The notes below the pieces were generated by a model that saw only the letters and a program-made list of their open reading frames with translations, had not been told where the DNA came from and did not search any database. Below, one piece after another: positions 1 to 9,827 of a DNA stretch of 64,000 nucleotides (its first letter is position 1; each line of letters opens with the position of its first letter). The position numbers and the translations under genes are program-made. Source of the DNA: Tetrapyrgos nigripes (taxonomy: Eukaryota > Basidiomycota > Agaricomycetes > Agaricales > Campanellaceae); the NCBI GenBank assembly GCA_013368315.1, contig JAACJM010000206.1:1-64000 (forward strand). The letters run 5' to 3'.

Positions 1-186
1 TTTCCAGTTGATTCTTCTTGTTCTGCACTTATTATGGCCTCATTCAATTCAAGATAAGAAGGCCAAAAAACTCCAGGACCATAGGTGGGCTGACTGTAGG
101 GGTGAGGGGGGCATTCTATTGATGGAGCCAAAATAGATAACCAGAACTATAAATGGTCTGACAGTACATACACAGGAGTTCAGGAC

Positions 187-1072
187 CAAGGGGGAGGCTG
201 GAATTTGCCGAGCGACATAGGGTCGGTCGGTCGGTCGGTCAGGCGGGTCCTAAAAAAAAATTTCATATGATCTTTTTTTAGACTGATTTTGGCCTTCGTT
301 TGAGGGTTTAGCCAGCTCCGAAACTTGCCCAGCTGTGCCTGGGAGCAAGATATTACTCTTGGAACTCATATCCGCCTTTGCAGACCTGAACTTTGGCTTT
401 GCAACAAAGGTAGTAAGAAACTAGACTATAATACATGTATGTATGTACTGAATTACCGTTGTTGGAAAACTGGAAGACGTTCTTGTACCAGACCCAATGA
501 ACCTTGCGTAGTATCACTAAGTTATTCTGAGCAAGTCAGCTCCAATAAATCAAATTGGAAATCTTCATCTCTGCTCGAGTCGTCCCTCATGCCAAACGGC
601 GAGCCTACAGAGGTGAGTAGTTAACTGTGCTTAGAGCGAGGATCTATGTAAAGACTAATACCTTGATAGAAAAATGAAAAGGGCCATGTTAAATGCCCAG
701 ATTGTGGAACCTACGTCAATCCGGGTGCGGCATCGGCTGAAGCCATATTGAAGAGGCATCGTAGAACGAATAGCTGCAACGATGCACGAGCTAGACGGGA
801 CAAGCAGAAGTCAGGTCCCAAGCAAAAAAACCCTATTCTCTATGTTCGCCAAGCAGCTTCTGAAAGATCCTTGAACTGAGAAGGCAAACAGAGGCTGTTT
901 GACACCCACCGCACACTTCGAAACGATGGTTGAAGTCAAGATGTGTCGGAGTCTGGATTGACCTGCCATATTAGGTATATTATGTAAGTGGGTCGGTCGG
1001 TCGGTCCACTGGTTGGTGGCTTAAAAAAAATTTCGACCCTATGTTCTTAAAAAAAATCTAGCCTCCCCCTTG
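187..1072. mobile_element. hAT-type non-autonomous element, 886 bp
   Basis: The ends are perfect 13-bp inverted repeats, CAAGGGGGAGGCT at 187 and its complement ending at 1072. They are flanked by an exact 8-bp target duplication TTCAGGAC (179-186 and 1073-1080), which is the hAT signature. Just inside both ends lie GGTC tandem runs (about 219-240 and 991-1006), each followed by an A-rich/TTTC stretch; these two blocks are in direct rather than inverted orientation. The interior holds a small two-exon zinc-finger ORF and no full transposase. The 366-bp element at 33165 shares the CAAGGGGG start and a similar subterminal layout, so the two probably belong to one family. Confidence 0.9.
439..879 (+). 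CDS. small C2HC zinc-finger protein inside the hAT element
   Basis: There are two exons, 439-612 and 670-879, with a 57-nt GT-AG intron. The junction is in phase 0 and the model gives 127 aa. The second exon encodes the finger CPDC, 17 residues, H, 5 residues, C, followed by a basic Arg/Lys/Gln-rich tail. A C-x2-C...H-x5-C spacing recalls the BED-type fingers found at the N-terminus of hAT transposases. The ORF may therefore be the DNA-binding stub of a deleted transposase, or an independent DNA-binding protein. The frame is open upstream of the ATG at 439, so an earlier exon is possible and the start is uncertain. No catalytic hAT domain follows. Confidence 0.5.
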
Positions 1073-1080
1073 TTCAGGAC

Positions 1081-1482
1081 TGCATACTGGAAGTAGGTAT
1101 ATATATCTCCAGCTTAATAAAAGGGGTGCGGGCCAGCAAGTATGAGGCCACAGGGCTCATCACATTGAACTTGAAGGATCAATGCAGTAACTTTAAGTAA
1201 GGATGTGGCAGACACAAAACGAGAACCAATGACCAAAAACAAAACATGATTGCCATTGAAATAAATGGGGGAAAAAGGACATCATGGTGGTGCCACAAGT
1301 CTAGGATGCTCATTGCTGATGAAAATGAAAAACAAACAGGTGAAAATGGAGTGAAATAGGGGAATAACTGCTGAAAGAACTCAGCCTCATTCTTCAGTCT
1401 TGTAATCAGGCCTTGGTTACTCCAAGAGGGAGAGGCAAGCTGCAAGCCATGCCCAAAGGTGATCTGTCTATGGAAATAGGCC
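1081..1482. other. gap without a recognisable gene
   Basis: About 400 bp. Only short ORFs of no recognisable family are present, and I see no repeat structure apart from the approach to the tandem array at 1483. Confidence 0.5.
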
Positions 1483-2030
1483 TATTGATGGTAAACTTCA
1501 CCCACCCAAAAACTCATATCTGTAGATCCAGAGTACCTCTTGGTATGGGGTTTCTTTCCCTCTTGTTCTAGAGTTAAATGAGGCCAGAATTCTCCCAGAA
1601 CAAAAAATATATCAATGGTAAAATTCCCCTCACCTGCCTAAAAACTCATATCTCCATATCCAGAGCACCTATAATTCTAAGGTTTCTTTTCCCCCTTATT
1701 CTGAGGTTAAATGAGGTCAGAATTGCCCCAGAAAAAAATATGTTGAAGGTAAACTTCCCTGTACTCACATACCCTCTCATATCTCCAGATCCAGAGCAGT
1801 TTTCAGCAAGGGGTTTCTTTCCCACTTGTTCTGGAGTTAAGTGAGGTCAGAACTAGACCAGAACAAAAATATATTGATCATAAACTACCCCTGCACTTGC
1901 ATAGCCTCACCCACCCACAAACACGTCCACATATCACTGTAGGCTTTCTTTACTTCTCAATGTGGAGTTAAAGGAGGCCATAATTGGCCCAGAAAAAAAA
2001 TATATCAATGATAAACTTCACATTACTAAC
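1483..2030. repeat. degenerate tandem repeat, ~125-bp unit, about 4.5 copies
   Basis: Each unit contains an AT-rich TATATCAATGGTAAACTT-like segment, then CTCATATCTCCAGATCCAGAG, then GGTTTCTTTCCC, then GGAGTTAAATGAGGTCAGAA. The first segment recurs at about 1483, 1606, 1739, 1870 and 2000, giving a period of 120-133 bp. Copies have drifted by substitutions and small indels, so the array is old. Confidence 0.8.
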
Positions 2031-2217
2031 AGTGAATTATGCCTGAATGGCTCCTCAAAGATACATAGATGATAAAATCCCCTGCACTCACATATATTCC
2101 CCTCCCCCATAAACCCACATCTCCATAATCCTTGACAATGTTGAACAAATGCATGTGGTCATAAATATATATTTATTGTACAGCTAGATACATAATATTA
2201 TGTACCACAGCTAATAA

Positions 2218-2300
2218 ATGCCCTGTGGTGCAATGGTTTTGCATTGTTCCAAACTCCATGTCAGTTGTTTCTTGCTCGCATGAGTTCAATCCTTGCCTTT
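2218..2300 (+). repeat. tRNA-like (possible SINE) head
   Basis: TGGTGCAATGGT at about 2226 resembles a pol III box A. AGTTCAATCCT at about 2284 resembles box B. The ~45-bp gap between them is normal for a tRNA. I could not fold a complete acceptor stem, so this is a tRNA-derived repeat or a decayed tRNA rather than a functional tRNA gene. Confidence 0.35.
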
Positions 2301-2469
2301 ACACACTTTTTGGGCATACACAACCGCTTACCGTAAGCAAATAAATCACCTGACTTTTCAGCTCACTCTAGAAATAAATTCTCATGGATCAGAGATCCGC
2401 ATCCGAAAATTTGGGTGGGTTGTCATCGAAAAATAACGATTCCTATAAATAGTAATTGGGCTTGCCAGC

Positions 2470-3110
2470 ATAGCATGGTCTCTTTTCCCCAAGTCTGGTA
2501 TATGAGGGGGCCATACCATACATCAAGACCATAGGTCATTCCCAGGATCACCACTGTTATATATAGTTGTCAAATCATCTTCATGGAGACACCTTGGGAG
2601 GGTCGAGTTATCTGCCACAGTGCAGAGACTGTTGCTGTTGCTTTGGCAAGGGCTGAAGCTTGCTGAACCTTCCACTTGAGTCAGCTGTCCAGCATGACCC
2701 CTAGAACTCTAACAGAGTCAGTTTCTTTGACAATCACATTTTGGAGACTTAATGGGGGTGCCTGGTGGGTGGGTCCACTTCTTGGTCATGGGAAGTGCAC
2801 TACAATGAGCTTGTCTAGGGCAAAGTTGCAGTTGTGGGCATAGGCCCATGCAAAACCTCTATTTATGTCCATGAATGTTTCGAGGGTTTGTACATTCTCC
2901 ATGAGGGTCCCAACATCAATGACAATGTTCTTGTCATCAACAAAACCCACCAAAAGGCCCCAGTTCTGGAGAGTGACTGTTAAATCAAAGACAACAAAGA
3001 AGAAACCATCAATGAAGTAAAGATAAAATGCAAGAGACATGAAATCGGTGGGGAGGGGGTCATGTAGACCAAGGCACAGAGCCATTTTCGGAAAGGACAG
3101 CCCACAGAGT
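2470..3110 (-). pseudogene. non-LTR (LINE) reverse transcriptase fragment
   Basis: A minus-strand open stretch at 2786-3085 contains a GFVDD box, the FxDD active-site motif of LINE reverse transcriptases. The usual downstream pattern (EN.QTLE...WA...N.FALDK...VHF) follows. Continuing leftward past stops, the translation still shows the post-RT signature: VRVLGVMLDS, LKWK, AKATA and an LYITVV-like segment near 2520. Stop codons interrupt it and nothing remains of the endonuclease or the first RT motifs. It is a 5'-truncated, dead copy. A TACAATAAATATAT-like run near 2170-2190 on the same strand could be its 3' tail. Confidence 0.7.
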
Positions 3111-5434
3111 AATGAACATTCAAGTCAAGAGAAGAGTTCTAGGCTATGGTAGAACATACCACGATGATTAGACTCTTCACTCTTCACTCTTGTAAGTCCC
3201 AAATCCTAGACCTTTAAAAATGATTAAATATCTGCTCATTTTGTACAGGATACTGCTCCAGATCCTGTTCAAATGAAGATCTAGGCTTTGTGTGCTGCCA
3301 CTCCATGTGGCAAAAATTTTTAACAAGACCATTATTTAATTAAAATTCAGTACATTTTCTTAATTTTATTAGCGCAAGGAATCAGCATGTCAGGGATGAG
3401 TTCACTTTTATCAGGCATTTTTGAACCAGAATTTGAGTAATAAATCTCAAATGTTTCCACAATGGTTGGACTAAGTACTCCCATATCACTGCCCAAGCCC
3501 TTTTCTTCTGCTGTAAAAACCTTGAAAATGAAGATTATGCGTCTGACTTGAAAAGAGAAGTTTATTTTCTGTGCAAAAGGTTAAGTTTTCGCTCCATAGA
3601 AGACTACCATTTTTGGTTGAAAATGAATAGAGAATGAATAGAGGATTTATGTAAAAAAAAGTCAAACAAACTCTTTGTCTTTTCTATATTTGAAAGAATA
3701 ATGTATTTTTCCAATATACAAACACCTTTTTTGGGTAACAAAGATAAAGAGATTTAAATTCTTTTTAGCATAATAAACCTTTTTTTTCATTCCAAAAACA
3801 AAACGCCCAATTGATGCCTGAATATTGGGCGTTGAATGCCCACCAGTGTATGGTTATTGCACAACAATGAGTGACAAACACCTACTCATTGTACACTTGT
3901 CACTGATGACCATACATGGATCATGCATGGTCATATGAAGATGGTAGATTATTTCCTGAAGTGGCATTGGAAATACTATATTCCATCAGAGTCAAGCTTG
4001 ACACTACATTGGTAGGTACACCCATCTATACATACATCACCAAATCTTGTTCAGCTAATCACTAAGTGGTGTACATCTATCAGTTTCAATGACTATATTC
4101 CCTTACTTTCAAAGAAATGTTCACTGGGAAAGGGCCTCATGCCATGCGAAGCAGTGACACCTTTTGCATGCTGCAGTGCTCACATCCTCCAGTGGCTGAT
4201 CTTCACCAGACTTACCTCTCAGCTTTTTACAATCTCTCCCCACAGATGCCCACTCCTGAGAATGATAATGAATTGCTTGCCAATTTTCTATCCTTCAGAC
4301 TGGCTTTTCACTAACAGCAAAATATGTCTGTGAAGTTCTCAATTTCTTTCATGCCACCCCTCTATTCATGCCAGCAAAATACAGACGATGAAGTTGCAAC
4401 CAACAGTGGAATTTGGACTTAGTTTCTCATGGCTAGATTACTAGTACTTAGAATTCTGATTCTGGTTTGTATTCTGATATTCTTACTTGGTACATTTAAG
4501 TATTTGGCAGCTATCTATCTCCTGTGCAGTCTTCACTGTCCTTGTGGCAGACTGTCAATTATGTAGCTAGTGGATAGGCCCAGGGACAATGATGTATTAG
4601 GTAGGTATATCGAGGTGGTTCCTGGAACCTGGCATTTCAGCACTTGAACCCATGCCATGGTAATAGAATCCTCCTCCTCCTCCTCCCCAGTGGGGGGGTA
4701 CACTCATCTATACATACATTACAATGGCCATAAAGGTAGTAATAGATGTCAAAAGCAACCATTTCCCAACTTTTCTCCTGATCATCCTTCTTTCACCCTG
4801 CTTGTCATGACGTCTATATTTGGTACTATTTATTTCTTCTTATCTCCGTATCCTCAGATCTTTACACCATATGACTCTTGTTCCACATGCTATGCACCGG
4901 ACCTTTCATTTCTCTGATACAGCTTCAATACAGCTTCTTGACTGCTTCCCTTACAGCTTTCTTTACAGCTTTCCTTACAGCCTCCCATACAGCTTTACTT
5001 TTACATATATAAACCCTGTCCTGACACCTGGTTCCCCATCTTGACCTCTTCGTCATTGGGACCAGGTGTGTATTTCCCTTTTCATTACTTCTTTCACCTT
5101 TACTGATGGACACTGTAGTTCCAGTACTTACTGCTGTCTGTTAGTCAAGTTGAGCCCATAGCTCCTCGTTATCACTATCTAAGCACTCGCCCCTTTGTGA
5201 CACTGCTAACCTTTGGGTCTGGACTACTTCCAACTTGTCCTAGATCCTAGGAATAAATGAGTGCTATGAGGGGGAGATTGGGACATTATTCTCCTTCTAA
5301 GTAGTGTAGGAAGAAAAAAAATTATTGTAACAGTGGGTCTAAGCATTCTGGAGCTTTGACTTTGTGACCAGATCATCTTGTAACATAGTGAACTGGAGTA
5401 GTATAATCTGTACGTAGAATTAAAGAAGTTTGTT
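3111..5434. other. long gene-poor AT-rich stretch
   Basis: Only short ORFs without recognisable domains. Contains the hairpin at 3802-3833, a (TCC)n run at about 4668-4685 and a short degenerate tandem run (CTTACAGCTTTC-like, about 4920-4995). I see no coding gene. Confidence 0.5.
3802..3833. repeat. perfect 10-bp hairpin
   Basis: AACGCCCAAT and its complement ATTGGGCGTT are separated by 12 nt, in an AT-rich setting. No T-run or gene end is attached, so its role is unknown. Confidence 0.6.
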
Positions 5435-6184
5435 TTGGAGACTCCTCAATACACGCACACTCCGACTTGTCGAATTCCCATTCGACGGTCAATTTCCTCG
5501 TTATTCCATCCTCTCTCATCGTTGGATGGAAAGAGAAGTACTCTACTAGGAGATGCTTCAGCTATCCCAGGGTTAGCCACAAACTCGGACCATAAATTCC
5601 TTAAAGTCCTGGCTGCTTGTGCTCAGGCATGGAAAGATGGGCACCCATACATCTGGAATGATACTTGCTGCAGCGACGACAGCAACCATGTGCAAAAATC
5701 CCAGGACATCAACTCGATGTGGAACTATTATCACAGTGCGGAAGTCTGCTATGTTTATCTCCTAAATTCTGGTTTGCACTATGCGTTGCAGGATAGACAC
5801 GGTTGGGTTTATTGTGGATGGACATTGCAAAAGTTGGTGGCTCCCACCAACATCAAGTTTTTGATGAACGGTGGAACGGAACATATGCCGAGAGATATCA
5901 TGGGCGTCTGGGGTGCCATTGGACGTTCTTCTAAGGTCCAAGAACATTGGAGAGGTTGATCTTGTACAGAGGATGACATGAAGTGCGGGCAGAGAGACGA
6001 CGAAAGTGGAGGATATTGCATACTGCCTTTTGGTATTGCTGGGAGTTACAATGGAGATTAATTATGGGGAAGGGAAATTACGAGCATTTGAGCGACTATA
6101 CGACGCTCTTGTACGATGCTATCCCGATCAAATGGGACAGTATGTCAATCTGGACAGGGGAAAAGCAAATCAAGATGCTTACTA
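5435..6184 (+). pseudogene. HET-domain (heterokaryon incompatibility) relic
   Basis: The 5435-5959 frame carries the HET core: KFLKVLAACAQAWKDG, YIWNDTCCSDD (normally Y.WIDTCCI.K), INSMW.YY..AEVCYVYL and GWTLQKLVAP. This is the NACHT/HET-E-like type common in Agaricomycetes. The frame ends at a TGA. The next conserved block, EDIAYCLL...GVTM.INYGEG, appears about 65 bp later in another frame and runs to about 6184. An indel or lost splice site therefore separates the halves. No HET N-terminus or NACHT/ankyrin/WD40 tail follows. In intact relatives the domain triggers cell death after fusion of unlike hyphae; this copy looks inactive. Confidence 0.75.
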
Positions 6185-6402
6185 AACGCCATGCTGATAA
6201 ACTTCTGGAAGCAAGGTAGTTCAAAGCAAGGCAGTAGTACACAAGCAAAACTATAGATTGACTTTTCCGAACTTTTGGGAGCTTGGCGTTACTTTGCGTA
6301 CCTTTTTCCAGAGAAGACCTTTTTTTGACTTTTTCCTGGAGTACTTGTTAGGTCTTGCTTATCAAAAGGCTCAGTCCTCTCCCTGTTACAAGGCTCTTTC
6401 TA

Positions 6403-7154
6403 ACACGCCGAAAAGATAAAAATATCCACTCGACGGATAGATCACATTACTACTACTGAATCTTAGGGAACAGCACGGGGATCCCACGGGGAAAAAATTC
6501 TGACCCGTCCCCGTACCCGTCGATTCCCGTCCCCGCCTTCACGGGTCAAGGGTAACGACGGGGCATACGGGTCCAGAGCAAAACCCGCGGGTTCACGGGT
6601 ATATATGTACATAGAATAGCACATCTACTTATCACTTAGTACACCTAATTAAATATTGTCATATCCTTCAAGCATTTCAACATCCTCTGGGTCCTTGCTT
6701 TTTGAAATGACATAGCTGAGTCAATAGGATTTTTGCCATTGGCTCTGGCTGTCGCAATAGACTTGCATTTCTTGTTTTTCTTCTGAAGGTTTTCGGGAAT
6801 GGGTGAGTCGGGTCACATGTCTTTCAACAAAGAAGAAGATTTTTCTGTGTATCAAATTTTTCTAAGATCTACCTACGAGTCTGGTATAACATTGACAGTA
6901 CAGTTGAGATGATTATGCCGGTGCGGCCACCTCCTAGCAGGTGGCGGGTTGGTTTACCCATGTGGCAGGTCGCGGGTTTGGAGCGGGATGAGATAAGCCA
7001 ACCCGTCCCCGTCCCCGCCATACCCCGTCCCCGCGACCCATCACTTACCCGCCAACCTGTGCTATTCCCTACTACTGATATAAGATATATCTGTAAAAAA
7101 GTGTGTTTCTGTATGCCTTTCTGCCGAGCGGATATTTTTGTATTTTCGGCATGT
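6403..7154. mobile_element. MITE copy split by a hAT insertion
   Basis: The left part is 6403-6460 and the right part 7072-7154. The outer ends are inverted: ACACGCCGAAAAGATAAAAA at 6403 and the complement of ACATGCCGAAAATACAAAAA at 7154. The same sequence occurs at 47603-47720 (intact, other orientation) and as two halves at 33967 and 43382. Intact length is about 115-145 bp. Here the hAT derivative 6461-7071 sits in the middle, with CTACTGAA and CTACTGAT on either side. Confidence 0.75.
6461..7071 (-). mobile_element. short hAT deletion derivative (family of 28014-29179)
   Basis: The left end reads TAGGGAACAGCACGGGG and the right end, in complement, TAGGGAATAGCACAGG. On the minus strand the interior resembles the start of the 28014 element's transposase (PDSPIP, then KKNKK.KSI.TARANG) joined directly to its 3' end (DPEDVEMLEGYDNI). 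Nearly the whole transposase is missing. GC-rich GGGGACGGG subterminal repeats are present at both ends, as in the larger relative. The TSD is imperfect (CTACTGAA/CTACTGAT), with three extra bases at the left. Confidence 0.75.
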
Positions 7155-7302
7155 AAGGGACTCGTTATTACACACGTTGTTCTGCGTGTGGCTATGCTCA
7201 TTAGGTCTACCCCCTGATTGGCCAGCTCCTCCCGCCATCAATCACTAAATTTAGGCCTTGTTCTCGTGCCGCGCGGAGTGGTGGCCCACATTTTTCCTCG
7301 TC
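7138..7302 (+). repeat. dispersed repeat, copy 1
   Basis: Shares blocks with 23471-23810 and 47395-47760: GGGACTCGTTATTA, GTGTGGCTATGCTC, GATTGGCCAGCTCCTCCCGCC, GGCCTTGTTCTCGT and GTGGTGGCCCACATTTTTCC. At 7265-7290 it appears to hold the empty site into which the MITE of 47603-47720 is inserted in the other copy. Confidence 0.6.
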
Positions 7303-9827
7303 CCCCGTTGATCTCGACTCCAAACTACTTTGAGTCCTTTCAAATCTGATTCGTTTCCATGGCAGGCAGAAGATGACCTAAAAAGTAAGACGTCAGAATG
7401 AAAACACGTCTGGGAGGATGAAGGTCTACCTAGGAGGCTAAGATTCTTGAAGGGTTCACAGGGTAGGATAGAATAGGAAGAGATGAGCAGGATGCAAGGA
7501 TTTGGGGACTTTACAAGGAAGAGGATCAGGAGGTGGAAGGGAAAATGTCAGGGGTGTGTAGTCGAACAGAGCTTTAGGTTCCTTATCTTGTGCGGGTACT
7601 TTGTTTGACGACATTGAATTAGGGTTGGATCCGTGCGTTTGACTGGTTCATTTAGATGTCATTAGTGAACAATGAAAAATAAGAGAAATCTGGAATGCAC
7701 GTACTGTCCACTGAGACTGCATTCCAATAATGGCGCTATTCTTAGGCAAGCTCCTATCAGTTATTCGATGGAAAAGATGCCGCAGGCTCCCCCATATCTT
7801 TCTACTCTCGTATTTGGAAGTTAAGCTTGTAGTTGCAGACTTGATGGAAGTCGGCTTGAGGTCTTGAAGCAGCCAGAGTTCTTTGCACATTACTTGTCGC
7901 ATGTAAAGACAAATTCATAGTCTCCAGAGTAGAATCTGAATATGTTGGCAGTTCAGAAGATCGTTGAATAGTTATAGAGCCTTCCTAAATTCACTTGATG
8001 GAAAAAGAGGATCAAGCTGTGCAACTTCAACGGACTAATCCTGACGGATGCATAAAACGAGACCAGAACTTTTGTAGAACTGAAGCTAGAATTGAACAAC
8101 GCAAGGATTCGAGCCATCGCGATCATCACTCCATCAATTTCACATGTGCAAGGGTACGTCCCAGAAAACGCGGAAAAGGAAGAAAACTTTCTAATTGCTC
8201 CGTCTTCATACGCGAGTCGACAGGCATGGAGAGGCAAAGATGAATAGGCAAAACGCGGCGACCCCAAAATGGAGCTGCCCGAAAAGAGAAGTGACATTAG
8301 GATATGGATAAGTGCTGAGCCCTGAAACAGCGACTCGGTACATTTTGTAGCTAAGTACTAGGAACGGCCGAAGTAAAGGTAACATTAAAAACCTGCAGGG
8401 GAAAACCACTATGGGAGAAAACCTCCTGTCAGGAAAAGTTTGCCAGTACTCGGGTGAGAAGAAGATAATATAGAGGGAGGGATTGGGTGGGTAAGCAAAG
8501 GAATTCTCGAGTGAGCGGGAAGTGAACGAGAGAATAAAAAACTAAAGAGAAAATGGGGAATTGGCTAGATATAAATACAGGAAGATATATGAAATACTCT
8601 CGAACGTGTTTGAACGGGTGTGTGGAAGAAAGGAGACCAACGGTTTCACTAGCGTTTGACTAGATCACAAACCGTTGGTAAGGAAGGCTTGATCTCAACG
8701 GTGAAACTGTGTTGATGTGCAAACCAGAGGAGCTACAAGATGTAGATGAGAAGACTCTGAGAAGTACTCGCAATTAGACTATATTAAATAAATAATTTAA
8801 CCACGACAAAAAAGAAAGGATGTAAACTGCAGGAGAATTTGTAAACTCGCGAATCGTTGTGAAAAGATGTTGTCTCTATGCTTGATGAAATCCATACAAG
8901 TAACTTGTGAAGACTACTAGTGGGAGGTAAAGCAGGCCACAGACTCGAGGATGAGTTGGTTTGAAGAAAGGGTCTAGACTTTGCACAGCCACAAGGCAGC
9001 CTTTCTCCTGATCATGATGATGAGCACAGCTCAGCACTCTGCCATCTCTTTAAACAGTCCTGCACCCAGCCCGATTAATAGATGACTCCTCCTCCTCCTC
9101 CTGCTGCAGGATAGCCTTTCATGCTGCTTGGAAAGGACATTGCTTGGGAAGTCTGGCTCTGTTCTCCGCCTGGTTGCGGGGCATTCCAGCGAAAGGTGTG
9201 TACTTATTATCTGTAGAAGCATATGTACTCACTAGTTTGGGTCCAGAACCTTGACTCTCAAGACGCAAATTGGACGACTCGGAAATCATCTACGCATCGA
9301 CATCGCTGTTAACTTTCAAGAATTACTCGCTCTGAAGGCTAAACGAGAACGGGCATGGGTGAAGGAGTGAGGGAATATAGAATGAGTATGCTGAAAAAGA
9401 TACATGTTGTCTTCATGGCTAGCAAAGGGACGAAGATAGGAAAGGTTGACGAAGTAGTGGAGAAAGGAGATGATGAAGAAAATGAAAAACATACGGCACG
9501 TCTCTCCGGTGTTTTCTTTCTTTTTTCTTCTTTTTGTTTGTGTGGCTCACTGAATACCTCTACAGACGACTGGGGAAAACCTTCAGCAACATCTCCCAGG
9601 TTACGACTTCTACCTTCTCGTGCAATCCTCTTCACCGGCCGTATGCTTCTCAGACTACAGGTCTGATACGAGTACAATACATCAGGCCAACGCCCGTAAT
9701 ACGGAGAACTTGGACATAGACAGGCAGCTCACTACCTTGCTATCTATCAGAGCGAGTGGTATTCGTTTTATCATGACAGATTTGGGCGGTGACTCAGTTC
9801 TGATTTGAGCAGCTGAGGGCCAGGAAG
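7303..9827. other. no confident gene
   Basis: ORFs up to 114 aa on both strands, none recognisable. The segment 9530-9810 has plausible splice sites around an open frame (for example CAG at about 9584 and 9660) and could be the end of a small gene cut short by the hAT insertion at 9828, but no domain is visible. A short CCT/CTG run lies near 9085-9107. Confidence 0.4.
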
